Shown: in pieces, positions 38,301-56,560 of the stretch
Numbering within the stretch: position 1 is the stretch's first letter
How the letters are laid out: the number at the start of each line of letters is the position of its first letter
NCBI GenBank assembly: GCA_034008185.1
Contig: CM067089.1
Coordinates: 19,666,213 to 19,730,212 of the forward strand
Length of the DNA stretch: 64,000 bases
DNA from: Gorsachius magnificus
Lineage: Eukaryota > Chordata > Aves > Pelecaniformes > Ardeidae
Direction of reading: 5' to 3'
Notes under the pieces: generated by a model
The model's database searches: none
Told to the model about the DNA's origin: nothing
What the model saw: only the letters and a program-made list of their open reading frames with translations
Position numbers and translations under genes: made by a program

Positions 38301-41300
38301 AGCGTTAATTGTTCTGGAGGCACTTTGGCCTGTTTTCTGGAACACCTGGATGGATGCAGGCTGTCCCAACCTGCTGCACTCTGCATGCCCAACTTCACTG
38401 CTGGCTTTTTCCGCACCCTCCTGCAATGGAATTGAAACAGAAAATCCCAAACTGTTTTGCAATCTTTTGAACTGACATTTGACTATTTCCTGGTACAGAA
38501 AATGCACATGTATTAAATGCGTTTGCATTCGCCACATTTTTTTTTACAATTCCATATAATAGCATATATTTCCATATAATAGCATGACAATTCCAAAAGT
38601 ATGTTTCCTTTTTATCCTAAGGTCTTTTTTAAAGTATGCGTTCACTTTAGTCATATAGGTCGTGGAATTCTCCTTGTGTTCTTTGTACATTCTTCAGTTT
38701 ATTGCCATATAATGCTCATTCCTTCACTGTGATACATGGAGGCTTAAAAAAAGAGTTCGGCTGCTCTCTGGGGAGTTGTTAGATTATCGGTCGTGCTGAG
38801 CAGCTCCTACAGAAGATGAGAAGGTTGCAGCAGGGCTGTGTCTCCTTGTCCTGCCCAGCAGCAACACCCAACTGCTCCGAGCATGCCGAGCCTTGGTGCT
38901 GGGAGAAAGGGGCTGGAGACCAGGACTGGGCCATCTGGAGAAGAGGTAGGTACCTGCTTGTTGACATTTTTGGTGAGGGGGACTCTGCATTTTGACATCG
39001 TCCAGAGCCCACGGGCAAAGAAGCTCTGTGTCGGTTGCAAAAAGTGAAACTCTGGCACTACAGAAAATTATTAAATTTAGTAGTAAAAGAAATTACCCCG
39101 TAAGGTCCTTTTCCTTGCTGTTTGCTGGAGGGCCAGCCAAATTGGCTGACACAGGCACCTGAGCTTGTGAAGCTGTGTGATATAGCTAGGCATGCTGAGT
39201 CCACAGGTTTAATCTGTAAGTAATGGGCTTATGAAACCCGCTTCCAGCAAGGTTCTCTGTTGGGAATGATCTGATTTCTCATACTGTGCAAGCTCACCTT
39301 GAAACCTTTCTTTTGGCGGGATAATAACAGGGCAACCACTTCCAAAAATGTGGTGGGAACTTGGTCTCCTTGTTGCTGTCAGTCTGGGGGTATGTTGGTT
39401 GGGGAGCTCGGAAGTTATTGTGGAGGAACCTCTGTGCTCTGCCCACCCCAGATGCACACCGTGTAGGTCTGGCTTTCTCAGGAATACAGGGCTTGTTTTT
39501 CACAGCGCTATGGTGGGAAGATTTCATTTACATTTTGACAAATTTAGATAGCATGTCCCCAGAGTGGTTCTGATAATTGGTGGTAGGGAGGAATCTCTTG
39601 TAGCTCTTAGGAGATGTGCCAATGTAACATCATGGTGAAGCCTTGTCTACGCTGTCATTTAGGACAGATACATCTGCATGAACTGTGAACAAGCTACTGA
39701 GGTGCTGCTAAGAGATTACATGCAGTGGGGCAGAGCTCAGCCTTGGCCGGTGGCCTGAGGGCTTATCCAGGATCTCTGGTGGATTTGCAGCTTTGCATAA
39801 AGACAGTGTTCCTTTGACGATGCTTCTGTTGTATTTGATGTTTTCTTTCTAATATTAGGCACGTCTACACCAGCTGGAGCGTGAGCTATGGGTGCTGCCT
39901 TGCAGATAAAACGTAGGGCTTATTTCCACAGAAAATCACAGAGGGCACTCTATCTCCAAAACTATGTGTTTAAATTAGGCAAATTTATGGAGGAAAAATC
40001 TGTCTGCATCTATTACGCATGAAGATATAGGTACTAACTCCTGTCTCGAGAAATCCATGTGCTTCACAGAAGGAAGCAGAAAGGATATAGGAAGAAAATA
40101 CTGTAGGCGTCCCGTTTCTTTCCTAAGCATCTGCTATCAGGAAATCTCAGAGACAGGATACTGAGCTAGATGGATATCAGCCTGACCCAGCAGGGCTCAT
40201 TCTTATGTTCTATTTATTTATCTAAGAAGGATAGGGAGGGAGCCATTAGCTCATTTTTACTTGGAATATGTTCCTTTGATTTTGAATGAGGGGTAACTTT
40301 ACCATGTTACCATGGAGGAAGATACCTTGTCAGGGAAATGAAGGAAGGTTGTGAATTAACATGCTTCATCACCCCTGCTCAGTAGGCCCAGGAGGCAAAC
40401 ACTGTGTCCTCTAGGTCTTGAACAGCACTGGCAGAACAATTTTCCAAACTTTGTAGGTTGAAAACTGCCATATTTGAGAATGATTAGAGCTGTTTTGTCT
40501 TGGTGGTTAGAGAGAGACCAGTGCAAGAGCCTGTCAGTCATAGAGAATGCTGGTCTATGGGTCCGACGGCTCATGGCTGATCTGACGCTTTACAGATGCA
40601 TGCGGTGTGACAGCTGCAATGAATCAGGTTATTAGAGGGACTTTCTGCTCCCTAAAGCTCATTTATTCCTGCCTTTCTCAAAAGGGGATGGGGTGGGGAA
40701 GTGTAAAGCCTATCAATGAGATAGAGGAGAGGGCCTGAAGCCAGAGAAACCAAGACATTTAGAGATTCTGCTAATGCTATGAAGATGAAAGGAATCCCCA
40801 AATAAAAAGGAGCCAGAGACATATTTAGCAGAGCCTCATTCCTAAAGAGCCAATTGGATGTAGGCAGGAAGGTCTCCACGCACATCTCAGAAGCTGTTTT
40901 CCCTTATAAAGTAATGGCTTGTAATGTTATGAGCAAAGGGGTTACTTTATTCCCAGTTTTCTATAGCAGTTGGGATAAGACTGCAGCTTCAGCCCTCCTT
41001 TACCAAAAAAGTATGGCATCTACAAACTGCTGCGTGGCCTCTGAGCCGATGTTCTTCAGGCCAGCTGAAGCCCATGTCCTAGGCGTGGTGGCTATACAAG
41101 CTCTGCTGCTGTGAAGTCCCAAGCACATTTTGTGTCCATACTACAACCTGCACAAGTCACTGAAAAGCAAAGAACTTGACTTAAGGAACATGTAGCTAAG
41201 AGTTTCCACTGATACCGTGAAAGATGCTTGAAGTCAGTGGGGAAGTTCCCAATGTGCGTGGGAGCCTTGCTAGTATCGCTATAAAGAGAGCAGGAAAAAG

Positions 41301-43942
41301 GGTATAAAAGAGGAAAAATTATTTTTTCCACTTATTTGCCTTTCATTGATCACACTGTAGACATGCTGCTGTGATGGAGACTGAAAAATGGTTTAGCATA
41401 GACAAACAGAGAAGTTCTTAGGGGAAGCCAAATAAAAACCACAGTTTTTGGCTATGATTGCAATGAAAGAATTAGAACCTTGGGCTATAGACATGCCAGG
41501 CAAATTGCGCTGTGACGGTTTCCATACAAATGGGCAGGATAAGTACTGAAAGATAGGCAGCAGAAAGTGGTGATGGAAGCAGCCTCCAAGGGGGAAGCTA
41601 AACTACTTTAAGAAATGGTATTGTGTGCTTTTTCTTGCAAAGAAAAATATCTTTATATATATTTGGGTGAAGCTAGTATGTGTCTATAGCTACACAGGGG
41701 GGTTCAGAGGTTTGATCTTCAGCATTTAGGGTTGGTTCTCTTAAGACTTGTTCTGTTCAGTTCTCTTTAGGTTCTTCTTCCTGTCTCATGCCAAGAATAT
41801 TCTCCACCCCTCTTTCCCTCCACCCCTCTGGAAATCACCTATGCTGCTGAGAAGAAAGGTGTAAACTACTAATGTCATTTTTTCCCATGTGTTTTTATCT
41901 GTAGTAATATCTGTATGATCATAACGCAAGCATGGAATCACTAAGAAGAAAATACCTATATTCTATAATGTCCCTCGAGCCGGACTGACCTAATTTCCTT
42001 GCATAGTTCACCTGTTTGTCTGCCTTCCTTCCTGCCCCAGGACCTTCCATAACGTAACGCCCCAGGGACGAGCTGCCTGCTGAGCGCTGGCTCCCCCTTC
42101 TCTGCTGGCGGCATGGCTGTGCAGCATCTCCATGGTTTTCCTGTGCTGTTCCTGTGTATCCATCACTGCTGTTCAGTCAGCCTCTGGGCTTACTTCTCCC
42201 TTCTAGTCTGCATAGCCCTGTGTCTAACAAATATCCTTCATACAGTAGGTGCCTCCAAACAACTGGTGTTTCCTCTTTGTCTCCGGATCAGTGATGGCCT
42301 GCTCTGAATGAGGCTCTGTGTCAGCTGTGTATTTTTCATCAGCACCCTGAAAGCTGGGATACCCACATCTTTGGTGCCCACGACAGGCAAGGCAATGTGG
42401 GATCCCCACCCAAATGACCATTCCTCATAGCAGCCATGGGGCTGCTGCTGCCATCATTGCCACCACCGGTAATTGTGGCAAACACCAGGCTAAGTTTACA
42501 GGAAGTGTGAGGAAACTTAAGGGAGATACGAAGGTGGTATCTGCGTGGCCACTGCCTCCTGTAATATCCACAGAGGCCTCTTGTAGAAAACAGTTGCCTG
42601 TGTTTCTAGCGATGCTGAGGTGCAGTGTGAATGGAGTACCAGCTCTGCTGAAGGGTTGCTTACTTGGCTCTGCAATCTTATATGTCCTGCATCTGCTCGC
42701 GCATCATCACCAGTAAGCTTTTCCAGTGAACCTCTTCTCATCAAGGTGAAGATTCTTTTGGATCTTTGTCCCAGTCTTGGTATTTCCAAAGAGAAGTAGT
42801 AGATGATGCTTCTGAAAACCTTGGATTATGTTTGCTCCAATCTAGGAGGTAGTTGATGTTTGTTTCAAAATCAGATATGATACTGGAGTGAAGGATTCTG
42901 CTGTGTGAAATTTGCCTTCCCCTTGGCCTGAGTTCCCTGATCTAATACCATACGTTCTATGCAAGGTACATAATTTTTCTCAGCTGCATTTTTGAGTGTT
43001 GTTTGAAAACAGAGAATTTGGTTTTATCTGTCCTTTGAGTGTCAGTTGGAGATATACAAAAAAGGGTCTGTTTATATCCTCTGTTGTAGGTTGCTTACCT
43101 TGGTGACTTTTTCCTTTTTTTTTTTTTTTTTTTAAAAATATCTCTTATCTTTTCCCTCAATGCTCGAAGTGAAATAATAAATAGCTTTTGCATGGCTCAT
43201 GTTCCAACACTTGCTAGCTTCTGTTTCTGACCCTCAAAGGCAGTTACATTCCTTAAAAGTTCCTTTCCTTAAAAGCTAAATTCCTTTTGGTCTTCAATCC
43301 ATAATTCTGTCTATCTGCTATCTCTACTAGTGGCCTAATCCTTAGAATCTCTACATCAGAAAAACTCCCACTGCGGTTGTAGAGGAGACTTTCTTGCACT
43401 AAGACTACTCAATTAGGCAGCGAACACTCTGTAAGCAAACACAAGATGCCCCTCCCCATCATAACAAGACTCACAAAGCAAGGATCTCACTTGGATTCTC
43501 ACATCTTTCTTGGCTTGTCTGCATAAAGCAGTTTTGAATTTGTAATGGTTTAGTACTGGAGTTCAGAGATGCTGATTTGTGGTCTTTAGTACAAACTTAA
43601 TGACAAAGTATTGTGGATTATGAGAGGACTGCTTCACTAGAATCAGCCTGTCCAGAGAACAGCTGGCTACAGCTGTAAAAATCCAGTCCTGGTGCTGAAA
43701 ATAATTTGTACAGTGAGAACCCTTGCTTTATTCGCTAAAAATAGCTTCAACGGAAAAGCTAGATGGGAGTTATAAAATTTAAAAACTTTATTATGAACAA
43801 TTTGAGATGAGTTTATGACAGTCCAGACTTGTGGCCACCAGTGGAGTAGCACGAGGGCAAAGTTGGCCCACAGGTCCTAAAATAAGCTGACAGAGAAACA
43901 GAATGGATTCTAACCCATCACAACCCAGAGGGGATCATAACA
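29400..43942. other. Intergenic region between FAS and ACTA2
   Basis: No protein gene recognised over 14.5 kb on either strand. Noted inside: 16 consecutive G at 34,424-34,439, a short CA-rich stretch near 37,758-37,782, a 20-21 bp direct repeat of TCCATATAATAGCAT at about 38,551-38,585, an old CR1 tail at about 40,145-40,215, and a T run near 43,112-43,132. Confidence 0.55.
40145..40215 (+). repeat. Old CR1 3' tail
   Basis: 'ggatactgagctagatgga' followed by 'cctgacccagcagggc' and 'ttcttatgttct' is the diverged 3' end of an old CR1 subfamily. Short and noncoding. Confidence 0.6.
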
Positions 43943-44312
43943 GTCAGAGAACTGTAGAATGCCAGGTTGGAAGGGACCTTAAGGATCATCTGGTCCAACC
44001 TTTCTTGGCAAAAGCACAGTCTAGACAAGATGGCCCAGCACCCTGCCCAGCTGAATTTTAAGTGTCCGATGTTGGGGAATCCACCACTTCCCTGGGGAGA
44101 TTATTCCAATGGCTGACTGTTCTCATTGTGAAAAAAATGTCCTCTTGTGCCCAGTCGGAATTTCCTTAGGAATAACTTGTACCTATTACCCTTTGTCTTT
44201 TCCATGTGACTCCTTGTAAAAAGGGAGTCTCCATCGTCTTTGTAGCCACCCTTTAAACACTGGAATATGGTGATAAAGTCTCCCCTAAGCCTTCTTTTCT
44301 CAAGGCTGAATC
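43943..44312 (-). repeat. CR1 LINE 3' fragment, reverse orientation
   Basis: 'ggttggaagggaccttaagg' and 'atcatctggtccaacc' are the reverse complement of the CR1 3' UTR; 'ctcaaggctgaa' at the other end corresponds to the coding end of CR1. The copy is diverged. It lies about 0.45 kb upstream of the ACTA2 MCAT element. Confidence 0.85.
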
Positions 44313-44763
44313 TTTTTACGGAACATTTTCACACTATTCAAAGACTCCACTGGGAACCCCACACAACGGCAGGTACTTCTTTCACTACCCTTAAGCCTAT
44401 GGGCAATATTTAACGTACAAGCAAAATGCCAAGCTTTTGAAGAGACTTTGTAGCAAAATTCAGCAGCTGTTTAGCTTGCCAGAGATATTTTCATTGTTTT
44501 TCTCAAAATCTTTAATGAAAGCAAAGTGTGTCTTTAAAAAGGCCTTCCCTATTATAAATGACTGCTCTTCCAATTTATCTCTCTGCCTCTTGGATGTTAC
44601 TGTGGAGGCCTGGACCTCTCTTGTTTGAACACATGCTCCTCCTGCCAGAGGGTGTCTACTGTGGGCACACTCCGTCTCTCTGTATTTTAGCAACTCTCCT
44701 CAAGTTTTAAAGTGTTTATCTTACACAGCTGAAAGTCTCCTCCTGTTTCATGAGCTCTGCACT

Positions 44764-44769
44764 GGAATG
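44764..44769 (+). promoter_or_regulatory. ACTA2: MCAT (TEF/TEAD) element of ACTA2 promoter
   Basis: GGAATG lies about 187 bases before the inferred start site. The mammalian ACTA2 promoter has an MCAT element of the same sequence and orientation near -180, bound by TEAD1. Confidence 0.6.
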
Positions 44770-44827
44770 CAGTGGAAGAGACCCAGGGCCTGTGGCCACC
44801 CAGATTAGAGGTTTTTTGTAATAAGGT

Positions 44828-44837
44828 CCCTATATGG
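44828..44837 (+). promoter_or_regulatory. ACTA2: Distal CArG box (CArG B) of ACTA2 promoter
   Basis: CCCTATATGG lies about 120 bases before the inferred start site. This is the degenerate CArG box known from mammalian ACTA2 promoters near -112, bound by SRF with myocardin. Confidence 0.88.
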
Positions 44838-44878
44838 TTTTGTTAGAGGCTTCAGCTCTGTCTCTGTCTGTCTCTGCT

Positions 44879-44888
44879 CCTTGTTTGG
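44879..44888 (+). promoter_or_regulatory. ACTA2: Proximal CArG box (CArG A) of ACTA2 promoter
   Basis: CCTTGTTTGG lies about 70 bases before the inferred start site, matching the proximal ACTA2 CArG box near -62. The two boxes are 51 bases apart, close to the mammalian spacing. Confidence 0.88.
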
Positions 44889-44920
44889 GAGGCTAGTGGG
44901 AGGAGAAGAGCTGAAGGGGC

Positions 44921-44927
44921 TATATAA
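44921..44927 (+). promoter_or_regulatory. ACTA2: TATA box of ACTA2
   Basis: TATATAA in the context GGGGCTATATAACC, downstream of both CArG boxes. It places the start site at about 44,950. Confidence 0.88.
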
Positions 44928-44950
44928 CCTCCGAGCTTTCGGATACAGAG

Positions 44951-44993
44951 TGCACCATCCCAGAGCAGCTATCCCCAGCCAAGCACTGTCAGG
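44951..44993 (+). other. ACTA2: ACTA2 noncoding exon 1
   Basis: The start is inferred about 30 bases after the TATA box; the end is set by the donor AGG|GTAAGT. The exon carries only 5' UTR, as in mammals, and joins the second noncoding piece at 47,577-47,619 just before the ATG. Confidence 0.75.
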
Positions 44994-47576
44994 GTAAGTG
45001 GCACTGAACCAACAGCATGATTTACAGATTGCTTGGAGGACTTCAATTAAATAATGTCATATGGAAGCCATTCAGGAGGATGTACTGCTGTGCTGTAGTT
45101 TGCTTAAGCAAACTTACATATTTATTAGAATTGAATTGATAAAATGCTTGTCATACCTATACTGAGTTGTCTCTATTTTATAGCACTTCTGAAAGGGAAA
45201 TAAAAATTCTGCCTGATGATTGTGCTGATTCCATCAGCACTTCAGCAATAGCATGAAGACACAGTCTGTGTAATGCCATGGCTGGAATTATAGCTATATT
45301 AATATTTAAATGAACCCGCGTGACCCTGCAGTGTGAGTTTTGTACAGAACAGTTCCTGAAGGGGTGAATTTGCGCGCTGGAGTAGGGTTTCTCAGCAGGT
45401 TTGCTTCAGTGCTCTTAACTCCATGTAAGGTGGTGTGAGTGTTTTGGGGAATGTGACTGTAAGAAGAGCTGAAAGTATGCAAAACAGCAGGGTCTGCTAG
45501 GATACGATGAGGATGTGTGTGCATTTGTCCTCATCTCTCTGTGTATGAAACTACTGTTCTGTAAAATGCCAAACATTAAAGAACAGGCTACACCGTATTT
45601 CTCGTGGGGCTGGAGTTCTCTTAGTAGCTTGTTGTGGAGATTGGTGAAGTGATTGGTTATCTTTAGCTATAAAGGCGGTAGAATAAAGAAGCTAAATACT
45701 GTATTAATTACGTGGGAGATTTCCTTTCTTGCACAGTGCTGAATGACATTTGCTGCTGCGAGCTGCTGGGCTGCGTGCCGTGGCAGTACTGAGCTGTAAC
45801 TCACCGGCTGGCAGCAGAGTGCCCTGTCTGAAATCATTCAGCTTTGATTTTTCAACTTTTTGTGCTTTATTACTAAATATGGTTTTCATTTAGAGTCCAC
45901 TAAGCTCAGAAATGTAGCCTCTCCTGCCCCCTTCTTTCCCCTCCCCCTAGTGATTTTTGGCATTTCATTAGCTGCATGGGTTTGAGCAACCCCCCTGACC
46001 TCGAACTCTGTTCCAAAAACAGGCGGTTGGAAAGCCTGTTTCCTAATTAGGAAATAGTTTGTCCAAACCAGTCTGTTCATTCATGCTAGATAACAATTGT
46101 ACTCCATTCAGTAAATGGTTGAATATAAAGAGCTCCTTTTCCCAGGAGTTTAATAAATACAAAAATTACAACATACTTTCTTTTCCCAATAATAATGATA
46201 AAATATCTGGAGTACATCAAGATAGGATTTCCTTATCCTTGTCTTCTGGGAACTATGCCCAAGCAGCCTGCGGGAGTGGGGCTGCAGCCGCATCTCACAG
46301 CTGCCTGACTGGGGCACCTCCACCTCTGGAGGATCTCAGACGGAGAATTTGGGAGAACTGCCCATGCTTGTTCCGCCTGATGGAGAGGCTAAACAGACTG
46401 TGGACTCCTGTGCTCATCGGCCACGGCTCTTGCTGATCCCATTCCCACTTTGTCCTGTGCTTCCAGTATGCCCATGGCAGAAGGTTTCGGAGACGGCGTG
46501 CAGAGCCAGCGGATGACAGCTGCCTCCTTTAGATGTTAACACACTGCAATTTGTTGAACGTCGCATGGAAGCCCAGGCTCAGAGCTAGCCAAGTGATTCC
46601 CTACCACACTATAAATTGCAAGCAAATAGTTCTTCCTGAGTCCTGGTATTCAGTGCTTGTTTCTGTAATTGACTTTAATACAAAACCTTCAAAGCATTTT
46701 TATTACTCCTATTATCTTCCTGTTGCCAGAGGAGGAAAACTGTTTTTACTGAGACAAGGAGCCAGCATAAATTACTCTGCCACTCTACAAATGCAGTTTA
46801 TTAGCTCCTTGGAAATGATGATAGACCATATGCTATGGCCTGTTTTTAAGACACATACTGTCCGTGACTTCATTTTCAAGGCAGGATATTTTTCCTGAGT
46901 GGGAAGGGGAGGGCTGGAAAAGGCTTTTTTTCCTTTTTAATTGAGAACATTTCTTCTCTTTTAAAAGGTTAAATGTAAACTTAATTGGCCATCTTGACCC
47001 AGTGGGTTAGTATCAGAAAACACCACTGGTACATGCCCAGCATTTAATGTGGTCTTTGGGAAGCCCAAGTCTGGATGGGGAAGACTGAAGCGCTCTTACC
47101 TTTGACAGCTTTCCATATGTGTCAAGGTTTTGTCAGGGTGATAGAGAAGTGGAGGAAGTTGTGCCGAATCCAATGCAAAGGGATCTTTGTTTTTGCAGCT
47201 GTCAGTCCAGTGCCCTCTTTTATCTCCCACCCACCCCCAGCCATGGATTTCTGTGACCAAATTTAGATAAACATTTGCAGCTCCCTGATCTGTCTGCCCA
47301 TGCCGCAGGACTAGAAGTTTCCTCTGGAATTCCCTGGATAATCTCTAGTGCATACAGTCCTCTGGCAGACATGGTTGAAACCTCTCGTGCTTTCAAGAGG
47401 AAGCCCGCTCCCTCATATGGCCCCACGGGCCTTGTGATTGCCAAGCCTGTGCCATACGCCTCTTTGCTGGTGCTGGTTGCTTTCATACAGCTGTCTCGGT
47501 CTTCAAGGGTGGTCTCTGTCTTCAAGGGTGCTACTTGAGTATTATTATTTTTAATTCTTTCCTGCTGTTTTCATAG
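44994..47576. other. ACTA2 intron 1
   Basis: Besides the palindromic CArG box at 46,042 I see no coding sequence or interspersed repeat that I recognise. Confidence 0.6.
46042..46051 (+). promoter_or_regulatory. ACTA2: Perfect CArG box in ACTA2 intron 1
   Basis: CCTAATTAGG fits CC(A/T)6GG exactly and is the centre of a 16-bp perfect palindrome, TTTCCTAATTAGGAAA. It lies about 1.09 kb after the start site. Mammalian ACTA2 has a functional intronic CArG near +1 kb. Confidence 0.7.
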
Positions 47577-47619
47577 GGCCGTTTGCTGTCTGGAGGGCCT
47601 GAGGACATTGACATAGAAG

Positions 47620-54550
<6,931 letters not shown>

Positions 54551-54686
54551 ATTGCTTGATCTTTATATGTCTCCTTAGTGTATTACTGTAAATGTATTCA
54601 GGAAAATACATTCTTATAATTTCATTCCATAAGTAAGTCCTTCATCGTAATGACCCTAATTAATCGGATACTATGTATTTTTTTGG

Positions 54687-54692
54687 AATAAA
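54687..54692 (+). promoter_or_regulatory. ACTA2: ACTA2 poly(A) signal AATAAA
   Basis: AATAAA lies 137 bases after the stop codon, giving a short 3' UTR ending near 54,705-54,715. A further AATAAA near 55,812 could serve a longer form. Confidence 0.75.
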
Positions 54693-54715
54693 TTTTAAAT
54701 ATGCGATGAAATTGC

Positions 54716-56271
54716 TGCTGCTATTTAAAAAAAACCAAAACCAAACAGCCCAACCAACCCCACACATTTGTGGTGGTACCATTACAGCTGGTTTGAAGCT
54801 CCATCTTGTGACATGAATTTGTTACTACACTATACCGGGCTTAATAGAAAAAGTGGTACCTTGTGCTCAGTGATACCAGTGCTAGAAAATGCTCAGCCAT
54901 CAGGCTGCACCTTGTCCAAGTTTAGCCTCGTTAGGCATTTTAGTCCGCAAACAGAAATGGTCTTGATTTTGCCAAAGTCCTGGGCGGTACAAAGGAGCAT
55001 AGCATCTCTTCAGTATCAGGATGAGCATGGGCACTCTGCTTTGTCTCTGCTCTATCCAGAAATATTATCTTTCCACATCAGTTCTTAATTCACAGCTGTC
55101 ATGCTGGAAAAGCTAATTTTTTACCGTGTGTGGCCCAGAGATGTACAATGTGTACCACAACGGTTCTGTGTGTTTTCTTTAAAGAAACGAAACCTGTTCC
55201 TTTGGGAGCATAGCTAAACACTAATATTAGACTGAACACATGACTTTCCTATCATATGCCCTCAGATGAGTGCATATTTCTGGCAAGGTCTAAAGGGTAA
55301 TTAAGCTGGTTTAATACACTTTTTCTTCAGAACTGGTTTTTCTTTTGGGGGGTGGGGGGTGGGGTGTGTGTTAATGTAATCAAAGTAGATTAGATACAAT
55401 AATTTAGACAACTGATATTCAACTAGAAGTATATGCATAGAAGCTGAAGCCAGTAATACTATCTTAAAAGTATATATATATATGAATAAAGAATTCACTG
55501 AGACAGATCTGGAAAAGGTCAGTTCTAAGGAACTTGCTGCAATCTGTGCATTACAGTCCAGGATAAAGGATGCTATTTATTTTTGTTACTTAGTTTCCTG
55601 TCTAAACTCAGTAGTTTACCTCACATGCCTGTTACTCGTTATCTCTCAGACTGTAAGCTCTTTGCCACAGCACCTGTTGTTTACCATGTCTGCGTAACCC
55701 CTGGGTGCCAGATCTTGTCCAGCTTCTGACCGTTAGCACACATTCCAAACCTTATTGTACTAACCTTATTATTTAAAGTATAGGTCACCTAGGTTCTTGG
55801 AACAGATACTAAATAAACTCTTGTTAGAGCAAATAACTTTGTATGGTTCTTCCTTCTAACTCTATCTAGATCTTTTTATCTAACTCTAGATAGGTCCAGG
55901 GAATCCCTTTCAGGATAAGAACTTGATTCAAATAAAAATTTCTGCTAGACCAAGGGACCCTGATGCATCTCTGCTATGCCAAGATGTGATGAGGGTCAGC
56001 TCTCAGGTAAAGGACTTGACTTGTATTTTCCTAAGTGTTTTCTGCTTAATAACTTAGCTGAAACTTGAGCTATACGATGATGGAATGGGGAAAAAGACTT
56101 CAAAAAAGTCACCCAAACTGATGTATTTGACTCTACTACTTATAATGTAAATGGAACTCACAAAAAACAACCACTGTTAAAAATCTCTAATTTTCAGAAA
56201 GCAATTGATGCCAACAAGTGACAAAAGAAACATTACTTGTTTCAACACAGTTACTGTTGTTTGAAGTTCAT
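54716..56271. other. Short intergenic gap between convergent genes
   Basis: About 1.55 kb. Holds simple sequence such as (TA)n near 55,471-55,482. The stretch near 55,650-55,720 ('actgtaagctctttgccaca') vaguely resembles an old amniote repeat tail; not firm. Confidence 0.45.
55346..55370 (+). repeat. G-rich tract in the ACTA2-STAMBPL1 intergenic DNA
   Basis: Runs of six, six and four G separated by a single T, followed by GTGTGTG. It is a simple repeat between the convergent 3' ends. Confidence 0.75.
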
Positions 56272-56277
56272 TTTATT
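56272..56277 (-). promoter_or_regulatory. STAMBPL1: STAMBPL1 poly(A) signal AATAAA
   Basis: AATAAA on the minus strand (TTTATT on plus) lies about 230 bases after the STAMBPL1 stop codon. Confidence 0.6.
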
Positions 56278-56503
56278 GTTGTGTTTTATAGGTGAGATTT
56301 GTTTACAGATTCAGGGGTAATGCCACTGAACTCCATCTTGACAGAGCAACAAAATAACTCCAAAACAGGCTAGAGCAATAAATATCAAACCATTCAATCT
56401 AAATGTATAAATATAAAAGTAATTTCTGAAAATGTAGGAAAAACAGGAATCCATTTTTCTGTTTTGGCCATTTGAGTAGTAACATCTCTATCCTCCGTCT
56501 GCA

Positions 56504-56560
56504 TCACCTCAGATCCAGCACAATTATCTTTATGTCTTTCCCGACCACATGGGTACACGG
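56504..56560 (-). CDS. STAMBPL1: STAMBPL1 last coding exon
   Basis: 57 nt, acceptor CTGCAG|CCG, stop TGA. It encodes [18 protein letters not shown]; human ends [19 protein letters not shown], so the end is conserved and the first residues differ. Confidence 0.92.
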   Translation of the reverse strand, partial: PCTHVVGKDIKIIVLDLR

